Assembly: GCF_008831545.1 (NCBI RefSeq)
Contig: NZ_CP044523.1
Span: 1,240,001 to 1,304,000 of the forward strand
DNA: 64,000 nucleotides
Reading direction: 5' to 3'
Origin: Halorussus halophilus
GTDB lineage: Archaea > Halobacteriota > Halobacteria > Halobacteriales > Haladaptataceae
A model generated the notes under the pieces. It was not told where the DNA came from and ran no database searches. It saw nothing but the letters and a program-made list of their open reading frames with translations. Below are positions 53,971-62,539 of the stretch, one piece after another. The position numbers and the translations under genes were made by a program. Numbering within the stretch: position 1 is the stretch's first letter; each line of letters opens with the position of its first letter.

Positions 53971-53989
53971 GGGGTAAATGATTTATCCG
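53971..53989. promoter_or_regulatory. Palindrome over the trmB promoter
   Basis: TAAAT-G-ATTTA within GGGTAAATGATTTATCC, 10-30 nt upstream of the trmB start at 53961. It overlaps the only AT-rich TATA candidate there, as expected for an autoregulatory operator. The motif is short. Confidence 0.4.
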
Positions 53990-54063
53990 GTTTCGAGTAG
54001 CACGTGATTCCGTAAACTAGTTTCATTATCAGGGTTGCAGGGATATCGACGACTGTCTCTCAG

Positions 54064-54804
54064 TCAGAGCGACGTTTCGAGGAGGTTCGAGACGAGCCAG
54101 TACTCTGCCCGCCGCAATCGGTACTGGAGCGTCGAGCGCGACACGTCCAACTCCGTGGCCAACTCTCGAACTGTTGTCTCACGAGGCGTCTGGTAGTAGC
54201 CTCGTTTCAGTGCCGCTTCGAGTGCCACTCGCTGTTCGGCGGGCAAGTCTGCCACGCTTACCGCCGCCTCACCCCAACGCAGGGGTTCTTTGAGTTGTTC
54301 GAACTGAATCGTTCGACCGTCACCCAGTTCGCTCTTCACGCGGTCGAAGAACGGACTTATCTCGCGGTCGTCCGGGACGAGGAGTCGCCACTCGTAGCGG
54401 TGTTCACGACGCTGGGCCTCGAAGAGCAACCCGTCGCCGAGTTCGTCCAACGCGAGGTACGGAATCGAGCGACAGAATCCGAGTTCGTCCATGTACGAGT
54501 AGACCGTTCGCTCCGTGAGACCCGAGAGAATGACTTCGTGATTCCAGACGGTCTCACAACTCGCTGGTTCGCAGAGACAGTCGTTGCAGTAGTGGGGGTC
54601 CAGCAACGGCTCTCGAAGTGCTTCGAAGAACGATTCCGGCCCAGACAGTTTGTCCACTCGCCACATTCCGTTCGGCGAGACGGCAATCGAGAGCGAGTCG
54701 GCGACTGCCTTTGGATGGTCGATGAAGGCGTCCATGATGTGGTCGAAGCCAGCCTCGTAGTCGATAGTGAAGACGAACTCTTGCACGTCGGATGCTTTGG
54801 ACAT
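54064..54804 (-). CDS. HTH-10 regulator with an N-terminal cysteine cluster
   Basis: A 246-residue HTH-10 (bacterio-opsin activator type) regulator. The DNA-binding end reads LPAEQRVALEAALKRGYYQT, then ELATELDVSRSTLQYRLRRAEYW. The sensor half has HYCNDCLCEPASCE (C73, C76, C78, C83), a spacing suited to binding zinc, an iron-sulfur unit or sensing thiols. It is divergent from the cysteine-synthase homologue with only 43 bp between starts, so it probably controls it. Start at the ATG 54804; the longer open frame overlaps the divergent gene. Confidence 0.82.
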   Translation of the reverse strand: MSKASDVQEFVFTIDYEAGFDHIMDAFIDHPKAVADSLSIAVSPNGMWRVDKLSGPESFFEALREPLLDPHYCNDCLCEPASCETVWNHEVILSGLTERTVYSYMDELGFCRSIPYLALDELGDGLLFEAQRREHRYEWRLLVPDDREISPFFDRVKSELGDGRTIQFEQLKEPLRWGEAAVSVADLPAEQRVALEAALKRGYYQTPRETTVRELATELDVSRSTLQYRLRRAEYWLVSNLLETSL

Positions 54805-54847
54805 GTCCGAAATAATCGTTTCTACGGGGCGTCCGGATTGGTCAGAT

Positions 54848-55777
54848 ATGCAAGCCCAATCTGTAATCGGTGCTATCGGAAACACACCGTTAGTCGAACT
54901 CGAAAGTGTCCGCCCGGAAGGGGGTGCTCGTGTCTTCGCCAAGTGGGAAGGCGCGAATCCGACCGGGAGCATGAAAGACCGCATGGCCCTTTCAGCAATC
55001 GAGAACGCGGAACGCGACGGCGACCTCGAACCGGGCCAGCGAGTAGTCGAACTCACCGGGGGTTCCACCGGAGCAAGCCTCGCGTTGGTCTGTTCGGTGA
55101 CTGACCATCCACTCTCCATCGTCTCGGCCGACTGCTTCGCCGAGGAGAAAATCCGGATGATGCGCGCGCTCGGTGCCGACGTGACCGTCATGGAGACGCC
55201 CGAAGGAAAAATCTATCCTGGTATCATCGACGACATGGAGCGTCTCGTCGAGGAAATCATCGAAGACACTGGCGCGTACTACCACGACCAGTTCAACAAC
55301 CCGCACCTTCCGGCGGGCTACGCGGGTCTCGCCGAGGAGATTCTGGCCGACTGCCCCGATCTGACGGATTTCGTCATGGGCGTCGGTACGGGCGCGTGCT
55401 CGATGGGGACTGCGCGTGTCTTCCGCGAGAATTCCAGCAACGTAGACGTGACACTGGTCGAACCCGAGGAATCTCCGGTTTTGTCACGTGGCGAAACGGG
55501 TTCTCACAACGTCGAAGGCGTGGCTGTCGGGTTCGAACCACCGCATCTGGAAGAACACCTCTACGACGATGTCGTAGCCATTCCCGAGGCTGAGGGACGA
55601 TGGATGACTCGGCAGATTGCCGCTGAAGACGGACTGTTCGCCGGGACGAGTACCGGACTAAACATCGCCGCTGCAAAGCGGGTTGCGGCCGGCCGCCCCG
55701 AAGATGCCGCCGTAGTTACTGTCGCCGTCGATACGGGACTCAAGTACCTCGACGGCGACCTCTACCGGGAGGAGTAA
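54848..55777 (+). CDS. Cysteine synthase family PLP enzyme, second homologue
   Basis: A 309-residue fold-type II PLP enzyme. PLP lysine in NPTGSMKDRMA (K43), the GVGTGACSMG loop and the closing AVDTGLKYL. The substrate loop that is SGNTG in cysteine synthases reads GGSTG (71-75), so the substrate may differ. Compared with the 33592 gene it is shorter. The divergent cysteine-rich regulator suggests control by thiols or metals. Confidence 0.85.
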   Translation: MQAQSVIGAIGNTPLVELESVRPEGGARVFAKWEGANPTGSMKDRMALSAIENAERDGDLEPGQRVVELTGGSTGASLALVCSVTDHPLSIVSADCFAEEKIRMMRALGADVTVMETPEGKIYPGIIDDMERLVEEIIEDTGAYYHDQFNNPHLPAGYAGLAEEILADCPDLTDFVMGVGTGACSMGTARVFRENSSNVDVTLVEPEESPVLSRGETGSHNVEGVAVGFEPPHLEEHLYDDVVAIPEAEGRWMTRQIAAEDGLFAGTSTGLNIAAAKRVAAGRPEDAAVVTVAVDTGLKYLDGDLYREE

Positions 55778-55959
55778 TCGCTCTCTCGTGAAATTCGCCT
55801 CGCGGAAATTCGAGTGCAACGAACTCGGAGTGTGCGCGAGGTTATTCGGACTACCGGCGCGATGCCTGAACCGTCCACCTCGAGTTGGTCCCGGCTTTGG
55901 GTATAAATCTACGGCACACCTTCCACCTGCGGTGCTGTGCGGTAGCGGTAAGAAAACAA
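55778..55959. other. Gap before family 2 element
   Basis: About 180 bp with no gene seen. GCGGTGCTGTGCGG near 55930 echoes the CGGTGCTGTGCGG found in the family 1 element near 25531, so a degenerate fragment of that family may lie here. Confidence 0.35.
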
Positions 55960-56126
55960 GCAACCCTACCGGGAGTGAAGGCGAGATTCCAGAGGAATCT
56001 CGCCGAACGAGCGCGTCCGAGGAACCACCGGAAGAGCGCGCCTTGCGCGCTCTGAAGGTGGTGACGAAGTGATTTTCATCGACGTTTTTATCGAGCAGGT
56101 CGCCTCGACGACCCGCTCGCAATAAA
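55960..56126 (-). repeat. Covarying-hairpin intergenic element, family 2, copy B
   Basis: Inverted relative to the copy at 19201. Hairpins: CGAGC-a-GGTCG / CGACC-c-GCTCG (56092-56119), AGAGCGCGC / GCGCGCTCT (56033-56053) and GGCGAGATTCC / GGAATCTCGCC (55980-56004, perfect 11 bp). The linkers match copy A closely while the first two stems have unrelated arm sequences, so the pairing and not the sequence is kept. Confidence 0.75.
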
Positions 56127-56135
56127 AAAGTCGTT

Positions 56136-56876
56136 CTACATGTACATCCTGTCGTCCGGGGTCTCGTGTTCTGCGCGCTGGTCGAGACGCTTTGCGAGTT
56201 CTTCGTAGTACTGCTGGACTTCCGCGGCGAACTCCTCCAGCGGTTCCGTCTCGATGTCGATGCCATAGGTCGATTCGACCGCTTCGAGGAGTCGGATAGC
56301 CGCCTCCACGTCGGGGGCTTGCGCGTGGACGGGCGTGAGAAACACACCTGTCCGAAGTTGTGACTCCATGCCCTGCCGGATGAGTTCGGCGTTGATGCCG
56401 TCCAGGAAGCCTCGACCCATCGCCGGAATCTCGCCGTCGGCGAGTCGGTGTTCGCGGTAGTCGTCCGTTGCGACGTAGAACACCTGATGTTCTTCGGGTG
56501 CGTGCGGAATCATCACACCGTGGAGGACGGTAATCTCTTGGACGCCGTTGCTTGCGGCCCACGAGAGAATAGCCTCGCTGAACGGGTCGGCGGCCGGAAC
56601 CGGGACGAACAGTTCGCCGACGAGGACCGTCAACTCGTGTTCGGCGTGGGAGAACAGTCGCGTGTGGTGTCGCGGTTTCCCGTCTTCGAACGGCGTGATA
56701 GCGGGCAGTTGCTCGGTCGTGATGTGACCGACTTCCTCGAACTCGAACTGGTCCACGAGGTAATCGACGGCCGTCAGTCCTGCGAGCCCGAACTGCGAGA
56801 ATCCGGCTATCAACGTCTCGTGCGGTTCGCCAGACGTGATTTCGAACGAGGCGGTTTGCGGCGGTGACTCCCCCAT
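56136..56876 (-). CDS. PAC2 family (proteasome assembly chaperone-like) protein
   Basis: A 246-residue PAC2 protein: FSQFGLAGLTAVDYLVDQFE near the start, VGELFVPVP, LHGVMIPHA and a late VFLTPVHAQAPDVEAA. The family is an ancient relative of eukaryotic proteasome-assembly chaperones and is common in haloarchaea; its archaeal role is unproven. The C-terminal 60 residues form a charged coiled segment. Start at one of two adjacent ATGs (56876 or 56879). Confidence 0.88.
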   Translation of the reverse strand: MGESPPQTASFEITSGEPHETLIAGFSQFGLAGLTAVDYLVDQFEFEEVGHITTEQLPAITPFEDGKPRHHTRLFSHAEHELTVLVGELFVPVPAADPFSEAILSWAASNGVQEITVLHGVMIPHAPEEHQVFYVATDDYREHRLADGEIPAMGRGFLDGINAELIRQGMESQLRTGVFLTPVHAQAPDVEAAIRLLEAVESTYGIDIETEPLEEFAAEVQQYYEELAKRLDQRAEHETPDDRMYM

Positions 56877-56904
56877 CATGGAACTGGCTACGACGACTCG
56901 GTGC

Positions 56905-57530
56905 TTATGTTTTTGTGGCCTCTGACTTCGAACCGGCCGACAGTCCGAGCAACAACACTGCACGACCGACGAGGAAGAACGCCCACGCGACCGAGAGCGC
57001 GACGCCGAGACCGACGATGGCTGATTCGACCGCGAACGGGGCTTCCACGCCGATAGCGTTACCGACGACGATACTCCCACCGTAAGTAACGACGAGTGGC
57101 AGTCCAAGTACGGGTCCCGCGAGTGCGGCGGCGCGGTCTATCCACTGCGGAAACACGAGAACCGAACTCCCGAAGACGTAGCCGAGAAACGCCAGTGCGA
57201 GTACTGCGAACGACGCGAGTGTCGCGTTCGAGGGACGCGCCAGCGGTCTCGCCCACGCGGGAACGGGTCGGTCTGCCGTCCGAAGAACCGTGGCAACTCC
57301 GTCCGAAGAACCGTGGCAACTCCGACTGCGAGGAAGTAGCTGAGGGCAATCGAAACTGTAGTGACCGCGAGTAGTTCCACCGCTTCTCCGGCCGTACCAC
57401 CGCCGCCTGTGAGCTCTGCACTTCGGCGTCCGAACCAGAGAAACGACGTCGCCACAGCGACGAACGGAACTACGAGGGTCCGGCGAGGTTGCAGGTGGGC
57501 GCGGCGACCGGAAGACTGGGGCATACTCAT
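56905..57530 (-). pseudogene. Membrane protein gene frameshifted by a 23-bp tandem duplication
   Basis: From the ATG at 57530 the frame encodes FVAVATSFLWFG, ELLAVTTVSIALSYFLAVGVATVLRT, read in pieces, then enters a perfect 23-bp direct duplication (period-23 tract 57276-57324) and changes frame. The other frame resumes with ADRPVPAWARPLARPSN and three or more further membrane segments to the stop at 56905. With one repeat copy removed the gene is a continuous 200-residue protein with about five membrane segments. No family is recognised. It is either a very recent pseudogene or a gene that switches by repeat slippage. Confidence 0.8.
57276..57324. repeat. 23-bp perfect tandem duplication
   Basis: Units 57278-57300 and 57301-57323 are identical; period 23 holds from 57276 to 57324. 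Since 23 is not a multiple of 3, it shifts the reading frame of the membrane gene around it. Confidence 0.95.
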
Positions 57531-57705
57531 CGAGTTCGTTCGGCACGACCTTCAATACTTAGACAGTTCCTCTTCGGGACCTCTCGTAAAGTGGCAGTGT
57601 GGCGCTATTGGCGGTCTAAACGGCTGAACGAGCGTACTAGACAAATCTCAGGACCTGTCGTGCAGTCCCACAACTGTTTTGCCAACCCCGAGAGAGAGTC
57701 ACCGC

Positions 57706-58704
57706 ATGGTGAACTGGCTGGACTGGCTCAGGGCGGAGTTGACGGACCTCCTCGATACCATCGCCAGCAACGCGGCCGAGTTCGTCGCAGCCTCGTTGAT
57801 ACTCGTCCTCGGATGGTACGCCAGTCAGCTAATCGTGCGACTCTTGGGTCGTCCCGTCGCTAGACGGTTCCAGCGGCCGAGTCTGACCAAGACTGTTCTG
57901 GGCGGGATTCGTGCGTTCGTGATGATTGGAGCGGCGTCGCTCGCGGCCCGAGCGATGGGCTTCCAGGCGAGCCAAATTCTGCTCTCGGTGACCGTCTTCT
58001 CTGCGGTGCTGGGTCTCGTCCTCGCGCCGATTATCGGGAGCGTCATCAACGGCCTGTTCGTGCTGGCCGACCAACCGTACGAAATCGGCGACATGATAGA
58101 GCTCGTGGACCGCGACACGAGAGGCTACGTCGAAGACATTACGCTCCGCTACACGAAGGTGTTCACGCTCGAAAACACCTTCCTCGTGATTCCCAACTCC
58201 AACATGCGCGACCGGGACATCATCAACTACTCCGCGGAGGACACTCGCTCGCGCCTCTCGATGGAACTGCTCGTCACCTACGAGGGCGACGTGGAACAGG
58301 CACGCGCCATCATGGAGCGTGCGGCCCGCGAGACGGAGGAAGTCGTGGAGGGCGGACCAGATATCCGCATCGGGAGCGCCCGCTACCCCTCGGCACCGGT
58401 CGCGTACATCAAGGAGTTCGCCGACCACGGCATCCTGCTGGACTTGCGCTACTGGGTGAAAGACCCCTACTACCTGCCCCGCGTGCAGTCGAAGATTCAA
58501 GAGCGCGTCTGGGACCAACTGGCCGACGCAGACGTGCAAATCGCGTACCCGCACAGCCACCTCGTCTTCGACGAGACGAGCGGCACTGCGAGAGTGTCGA
58601 TGGAGGACGGAAAGACGGTGTCAGACGTCGAACGAGCCACCGACCGGCGCGAACGACCCGAGGGAGAACGAACTGAACGAGAGGAGTTCGACCGCGACGT
58701 GTGA
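57706..58704 (+). CDS. MscS-type mechanosensitive channel
   Basis: A 332-residue MscS family channel. Three N-terminal membrane segments (about 24-46, 66-84, 90-120) with the pore-lining type GLVLAPIIGSVINGLF, the beta domain DQPYEIGDMIEL-VDRDTRGYVEDI and VIPNSNM, then a full alpha/beta cytoplasmic domain and an acidic tail. It releases solutes on hypo-osmotic shock. Unlike the short relative at 21050, it has all domains. ATG 57706 used. Confidence 0.92.
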   Translation: MVNWLDWLRAELTDLLDTIASNAAEFVAASLILVLGWYASQLIVRLLGRPVARRFQRPSLTKTVLGGIRAFVMIGAASLAARAMGFQASQILLSVTVFSAVLGLVLAPIIGSVINGLFVLADQPYEIGDMIELVDRDTRGYVEDITLRYTKVFTLENTFLVIPNSNMRDRDIINYSAEDTRSRLSMELLVTYEGDVEQARAIMERAARETEEVVEGGPDIRIGSARYPSAPVAYIKEFADHGILLDLRYWVKDPYYLPRVQSKIQERVWDQLADADVQIAYPHSHLVFDETSGTARVSMEDGKTVSDVERATDRRERPEGERTEREEFDRDV

Positions 58705-58713
58705 GAATCGAAC

Positions 58714-59115
58714 TTATCGGCCCACAGTAATCACTTCGGCTTCGAGCTTCTCGCGGAGGAAACTCTCTACGTCGGGGTCCGAGGTAAGTTTGCGAAGCAT
58801 GCGCCGCCAGCGTCCGGCCTGCTTGTGCCCGATGACGACCACGTCGGCGTGTTCGGCCGCGACTTCCTCCAGAATCGTCTCTTCGACCAGAAAGCCCTCT
58901 CGGACGACGTAGCGCGTATTCGGGAGGTGGCCAAAGGACTGCTCGACCGCGCGCTTGAGTTCCGAGCGCGAGACGGTTCGGCCCTTGTGGTAGAGGTTGA
59001 CGTGGAAGACCGTGAGTGCGGCGTCGCGCTCCTCGGCCACGCTGATGGCCTCTTCGAGCGTGCGGCGGGAGTGTTCGGTCAGCGGGTACCGAACGGGGAC
59101 GACGATGCGCGTCAT
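58714..59115 (-). CDS. Universal stress protein-like (UspA) protein
   Basis: A 133-residue Usp fold: IVVPVRYPLTEHSRRTLEEA at the start, TVFHVNLY, and a DVVVIGHKQAGRWRRMLRKLTSD segment where ATP-binding Usp proteins have GxxGxxxxxxGS. That loop is changed (GHKQAGRWRRM), so ATP binding is doubtful. It converges on mscS with 9 bp between stops. ATG 59115 used. Confidence 0.78.
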   Translation of the reverse strand: MTRIVVPVRYPLTEHSRRTLEEAISVAEERDAALTVFHVNLYHKGRTVSRSELKRAVEQSFGHLPNTRYVVREGFLVEETILEEVAAEHADVVVIGHKQAGRWRRMLRKLTSDPDVESFLREKLEAEVITVGR

Positions 59116-59187
59116 ACAGGGGGAACGCCGCCGCTCCATTTTAGCCCTCGGTTCTGTGTGTCTCTTTGCCAGTAGTTCGCACGCCGT

Positions 59188-60534
59188 TCACGTCTCCTCG
59201 ACGCGGCCGTCGAGCGTCGGGTCGATACCTGTCTCGCGGGCGTACTCGACCAACACTTCGTACTGGATGCCGCCGCGCGAGACGCGGTGGTCCTCGCGAA
59301 GACTCGGAAATTCGTCGTCGGTGTGGAGGACGTACTCCGAGAGCGCGACCGAGTACGTCCGGTCGTCTTCGACTGGTTCGCCGCCGACTTCGACGCGCTG
59401 AACTTCGCAGGCGTCGGGGTCCCACCGGACCGCCGCGCCGCTAATCTGGGCGTGCCACCAGTCGGGCTCTGCGAACCCGAGGTCGGGGCCTGCGGCCCAC
59501 GCCAACGCCTTCCGGAGTTCTGTACCGGGCACCTCTGCGACCGCGATACGCTCTTCGAAGGGCGTGACACTTACGAGGTCGCCAGCCGACACCTCCCCGG
59601 CTAAGGGGTCACCGGTGCGAACACCGCCACTGTTCTGGAGGCCGACTTCCGCGCCGGTCGCCCATCGATACGCGTCGGCCACCATGTTGCCGAGTCGGCA
59701 CTCGCCACCGAACAGGGTCGTCTCGCTCCGGTCGATAGGCTCCGAGACTTCTCCGACAATTTCGTTCAGCCCGGTTTCTGCGAGTCTGTCGCGCATCGCG
59801 TCGGCCACTTCGTCGTGAACCGGTGCGTCGGCGACTGTGTGGCGCGTAACTTCGCCGGACCCGAGGTCGATTTCGAGGACGACGCTGCCACCGTCGCCGG
59901 GGCGCGTGAGAAGGGTGCCCTCGATGAACTCTTCTCGTTCCGTCGGCACGTGCCCGCCGAGAATCGCGTCGGCATCGACGGCCCGCGCCAACTCTTCGTC
60001 ACCCCGGCCGAGGTGCGAGAGGACGACCGTGTAGTCGGCGTCGAGCCCCGCCAACGCGTCGCGGGCCGACTCGATCGGGTCCGAAAAATCGAGGTCTGCG
60101 GCGAGCGGGTTCAGCGACGCAGTTCGCTCGGTCGTGACGCCGACGACGCCGACGGTCTCGTCGGCGACGCTCAGTGTGGTGGCTGGGACGACGCCCTCTT
60201 CGGCCGCAAATTCCGACCCATCTTCGTCACGGATGTTGGCGCTCACCCACGTCTGGGGCGACTCCGCGACCAATCGCTTCAGGGCTTCTCGACTGTGGTC
60301 GAACTCGTGGTTGCCGAACGTCTCCACGTCCGGTTCGACGGCCGAGAAGAAGTCCAGTGCCTGCTGGCCGTCTTCGACCAGCGAGAGGACGCCCGGCGAG
60401 GTGTTGTCCCCCGTCCCCGCGAGAAGTGTCTGCTCGTCGCGTCGTCGCGTGAGGAGTCCGGCGAGGCGACCGACTCGTTCGGGGGCGTCGTAGACGTTCT
60501 CTACGTCCGAGTAGTGGAGGAGACGAGGAGCCAT
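59188..60534 (-). CDS. 5'-nucleotidase/metallophosphatase family protein, paralogue 2
   Basis: A 448-residue paralogue of the 7970 gene. LLHYSDVEN near the start (again DVE where DxH is usual), GTGDNTSPG, FGNHEFDHS, VLSHLG and LGGHVP, the last in place of the usual GHxH. The C-terminal domain keeps the canonical NSGGVR substrate loop, unlike paralogue 1, so this copy is the best candidate for true nucleotide hydrolysis. No signal peptide. The third paralogue is 36 bp upstream on the same strand. Confidence 0.82.
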   Translation of the reverse strand: MAPRLLHYSDVENVYDAPERVGRLAGLLTRRRDEQTLLAGTGDNTSPGVLSLVEDGQQALDFFSAVEPDVETFGNHEFDHSREALKRLVAESPQTWVSANIRDEDGSEFAAEEGVVPATTLSVADETVGVVGVTTERTASLNPLAADLDFSDPIESARDALAGLDADYTVVLSHLGRGDEELARAVDADAILGGHVPTEREEFIEGTLLTRPGDGGSVVLEIDLGSGEVTRHTVADAPVHDEVADAMRDRLAETGLNEIVGEVSEPIDRSETTLFGGECRLGNMVADAYRWATGAEVGLQNSGGVRTGDPLAGEVSAGDLVSVTPFEERIAVAEVPGTELRKALAWAAGPDLGFAEPDWWHAQISGAAVRWDPDACEVQRVEVGGEPVEDDRTYSVALSEYVLHTDDEFPSLREDHRVSRGGIQYEVLVEYARETGIDPTLDGRVEET

Positions 60535-60570
60535 CGGGCGAGGTGAGACGCGGGTCGCCGAAAAGGATTG

Positions 60571-61977
60571 CTACTCTAGCCGAATCCGCCCCTCGATTTC
60601 CGGCGCGACACCCGTCTCGCGGGCGTACTCCACGAACGCCTCGTAGTGACGGCCGTGGCTTCGAATCTCGTCGGCGGGACCGACCGCCGGGAGTAGGTGG
60701 TCAGTCTCGAAGAGATACGAGTCGGTGGCGAGCGTGTACGTGCGGTCTGCGGAGAGTGCTTCGCCGCCGACGCGGGCGTCTACTAAGTCCCCGTCCTGCC
60801 AGCGAAGGGTCGCGCCGCTGACGTGGCCGACGTAGTGGGCCGGAGCGTCCGCGTGCAACTCGCGAAGCCGCAACTGTTCGAACGTCTCGCGCAGTCGCTC
60901 GCCGTCGAGTTCGCCGACGACCAGTGCTTGGTCGAACGGCGCGATTGCCACGAGGTCGATGGCCGTCACGTCTCCGACGAGGGGGCCGCCGGTTCGCGCA
61001 CCGCCCGCCGAACAGATTCCTACGTCCGCTCGTGCGGCCCATCGGTAGGCGTCGGCGACGAAGTTGCCGAAGCGCGACTCGCCGACGAAGCTGGCTTCCT
61101 CGGTGCGTTCGACCGGGTTTTCGACGGTAGCGACGATCTCGTCTAACCCCGAGGAAGAGACGCGCGCGGAGAGTGCGTCGGCGACCGACTGCTCGATGGG
61201 GGCATCTGCGACAGTGAGATGGGTGGCTCGTGCGTCCTCGCCGAGCGTGAGTTCGGAGACGTGCGCCCCGTTGACACCCGGTCGGACGATTGGCGTTCCA
61301 TCGACGTACTCGACTTCCTGCTCGTGGGTGTGCCCCGAGAGGACGGCATCGACGCCGTCGAGTTCAGCCAGCGGTTCGGCGTCCGTGAGGTGAGCGAGGA
61401 CGACAACGTAGTCCGCCTGCTCGGTCATCTCCGGCAGGTGTTCTTGGACTTCATCGACGGGATGTGTGAATTCGAGACCTGCCGCTTCGGGTGTCATCTC
61501 GGGCGTGTGGGGCGTCGTGACGCCGACGAAGGCGACTCGGTCTTCGACTGTTTCGGCGAGCGTCCACGGTTCGACGCCCTGTTCGGCCGCGAATCGGGTG
61601 CCTGATTCGTCTGCTCCACGGCTTCGCCGTTCCGCATCGAGGCCCTCACTTGCTTCGCTCGTTCGCGCCTCGCGGACATTCGCGCTCACCCACGTTTGGG
61701 GCGACGCTTCGACCAACTCGCGGGTCCGGTCGGGACCGTGGTCGAAGTCGTGGTTGCCGAACGTCTCGGCGTCGGGTCGGATCGCGTCGAAGAAGTCGAG
61801 TGCTTGCGCTCCGTCTTCGACCAGCGAGAGGACGCCGGGGCCGGTGTTGTCGCCGGAGCCGACGACGAGGGTGTTCTCGTCGCGCTCGGTTTCGAGGAGT
61901 CCGGCGAGGCGGCCGATTCGATCGGGGTCGTCGTATGCGTTCTCCACGTCCGAGTAGTGGAGAATGCGGAGGGTCAT
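60571..61977 (-). CDS. 5'-nucleotidase/metallophosphatase family protein, paralogue 3
   Basis: A 468-residue paralogue: ILHYSDVEN, GSGDNTGPG, FGNHDFDHG, VLAHL and SGHTH. The substrate loop reads CSAGGAR. It has about 20 extra residues after ANVRE (encoded by about 61600-61672, residues like ARTSEASEGLDAERRSRG) that the other two paralogues lack; the DNA there has the GCTTCGC hairpin style of the intergenic repeats. Likely co-transcribed with paralogue 2. Confidence 0.82.
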   Translation of the reverse strand: MTLRILHYSDVENAYDDPDRIGRLAGLLETERDENTLVVGSGDNTGPGVLSLVEDGAQALDFFDAIRPDAETFGNHDFDHGPDRTRELVEASPQTWVSANVREARTSEASEGLDAERRSRGADESGTRFAAEQGVEPWTLAETVEDRVAFVGVTTPHTPEMTPEAAGLEFTHPVDEVQEHLPEMTEQADYVVVLAHLTDAEPLAELDGVDAVLSGHTHEQEVEYVDGTPIVRPGVNGAHVSELTLGEDARATHLTVADAPIEQSVADALSARVSSSGLDEIVATVENPVERTEEASFVGESRFGNFVADAYRWAARADVGICSAGGARTGGPLVGDVTAIDLVAIAPFDQALVVGELDGERLRETFEQLRLRELHADAPAHYVGHVSGATLRWQDGDLVDARVGGEALSADRTYTLATDSYLFETDHLLPAVGPADEIRSHGRHYEAFVEYARETGVAPEIEGRIRLE

Positions 61978-62038
61978 GGAGTACTGTAGCTAGTGAGAGG
62001 GGAAAAGTAGTTCGCCGAACCGTGAGTCTTGCAAATCG

Positions 62039-62044
62039 TATAAA
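62039..62044 (+). promoter_or_regulatory. TATA box of the DUF5816-like gene
   Basis: TATAAA centred about 28 nt upstream of the ATG at 62070; leaderless spacing. Confidence 0.65.
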
Positions 62045-62069
62045 CCGCTCGGGTGACTACGCGGGGGTA

Positions 62070-62309
62070 ATGGACGCTATCACGACGACCGACGGCGAGA
62101 CGGTGTACGTCTCCCGTGACGAGGCACGGACCGGCTCGAAGGACCCGTTCTTCGTCGTCTACAGCGACGAAAGCGGCGAGACTCGGTACGGCTACTACTG
62201 TGAGTTCTGCGAGCGAATCGACAACGCGATGGATTCGATGGGGCGAATCGAGTGTAACGTCTGTGGGAACATTCGGAAGCCGACCGAGTGGGACGCCGCC
62301 CACGAGTAG
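62070..62309 (+). CDS. DUF5816-type small zinc-ribbon protein
   Basis: A 79-residue protein: TTDGETVYVSRDEAR, PFFVVYSDES, then GYYCEFCERIDNAMDSMGRI, read in pieces, with ECNVCGN and KPTEWDAAHE. The paired CxxC motifs form a zinc ribbon. The order matches the haloarchaeal DUF5816 family; function unknown. The leaderless TATA spacing fixes the start. Confidence 0.75.
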   Translation: MDAITTTDGETVYVSRDEARTGSKDPFFVVYSDESGETRYGYYCEFCERIDNAMDSMGRIECNVCGNIRKPTEWDAAHE

Positions 62310-62539
62310 TGCGAGGCACGAGAGAAACGCGAAGCGTTACGAGCGGGCCTCGATGTGGAGCGACGAAGTCACGGAACGCGAGGCCGGAGTGAAATGGAGG
62401 CCTCGATAACGCGAGCGGGGAGGCACGACCCGCGAGTAGCGAGGCGCGCGGAGCGACCCTCGAAGCGGAACGGCGGAACACACTCGACCAATCTACGTTG
62501 GCCACTCCCCTTTTCCAACTCTCGGCCGAACCTCCGACG
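62310..62539. repeat. GAGCGAAGC-rich intergenic repeat region
   Basis: About 230 bp without a credible gene, rich in GAGGC, GAGCG and CGCGAAGCG words. GGCCTCG / CGAGGCC is repeated as an inverted pair over about 62350-62410, and ACGC-GAA-GCGT forms a small hairpin. It resembles the palindromic gap at 39990-40084. Confidence 0.5.
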
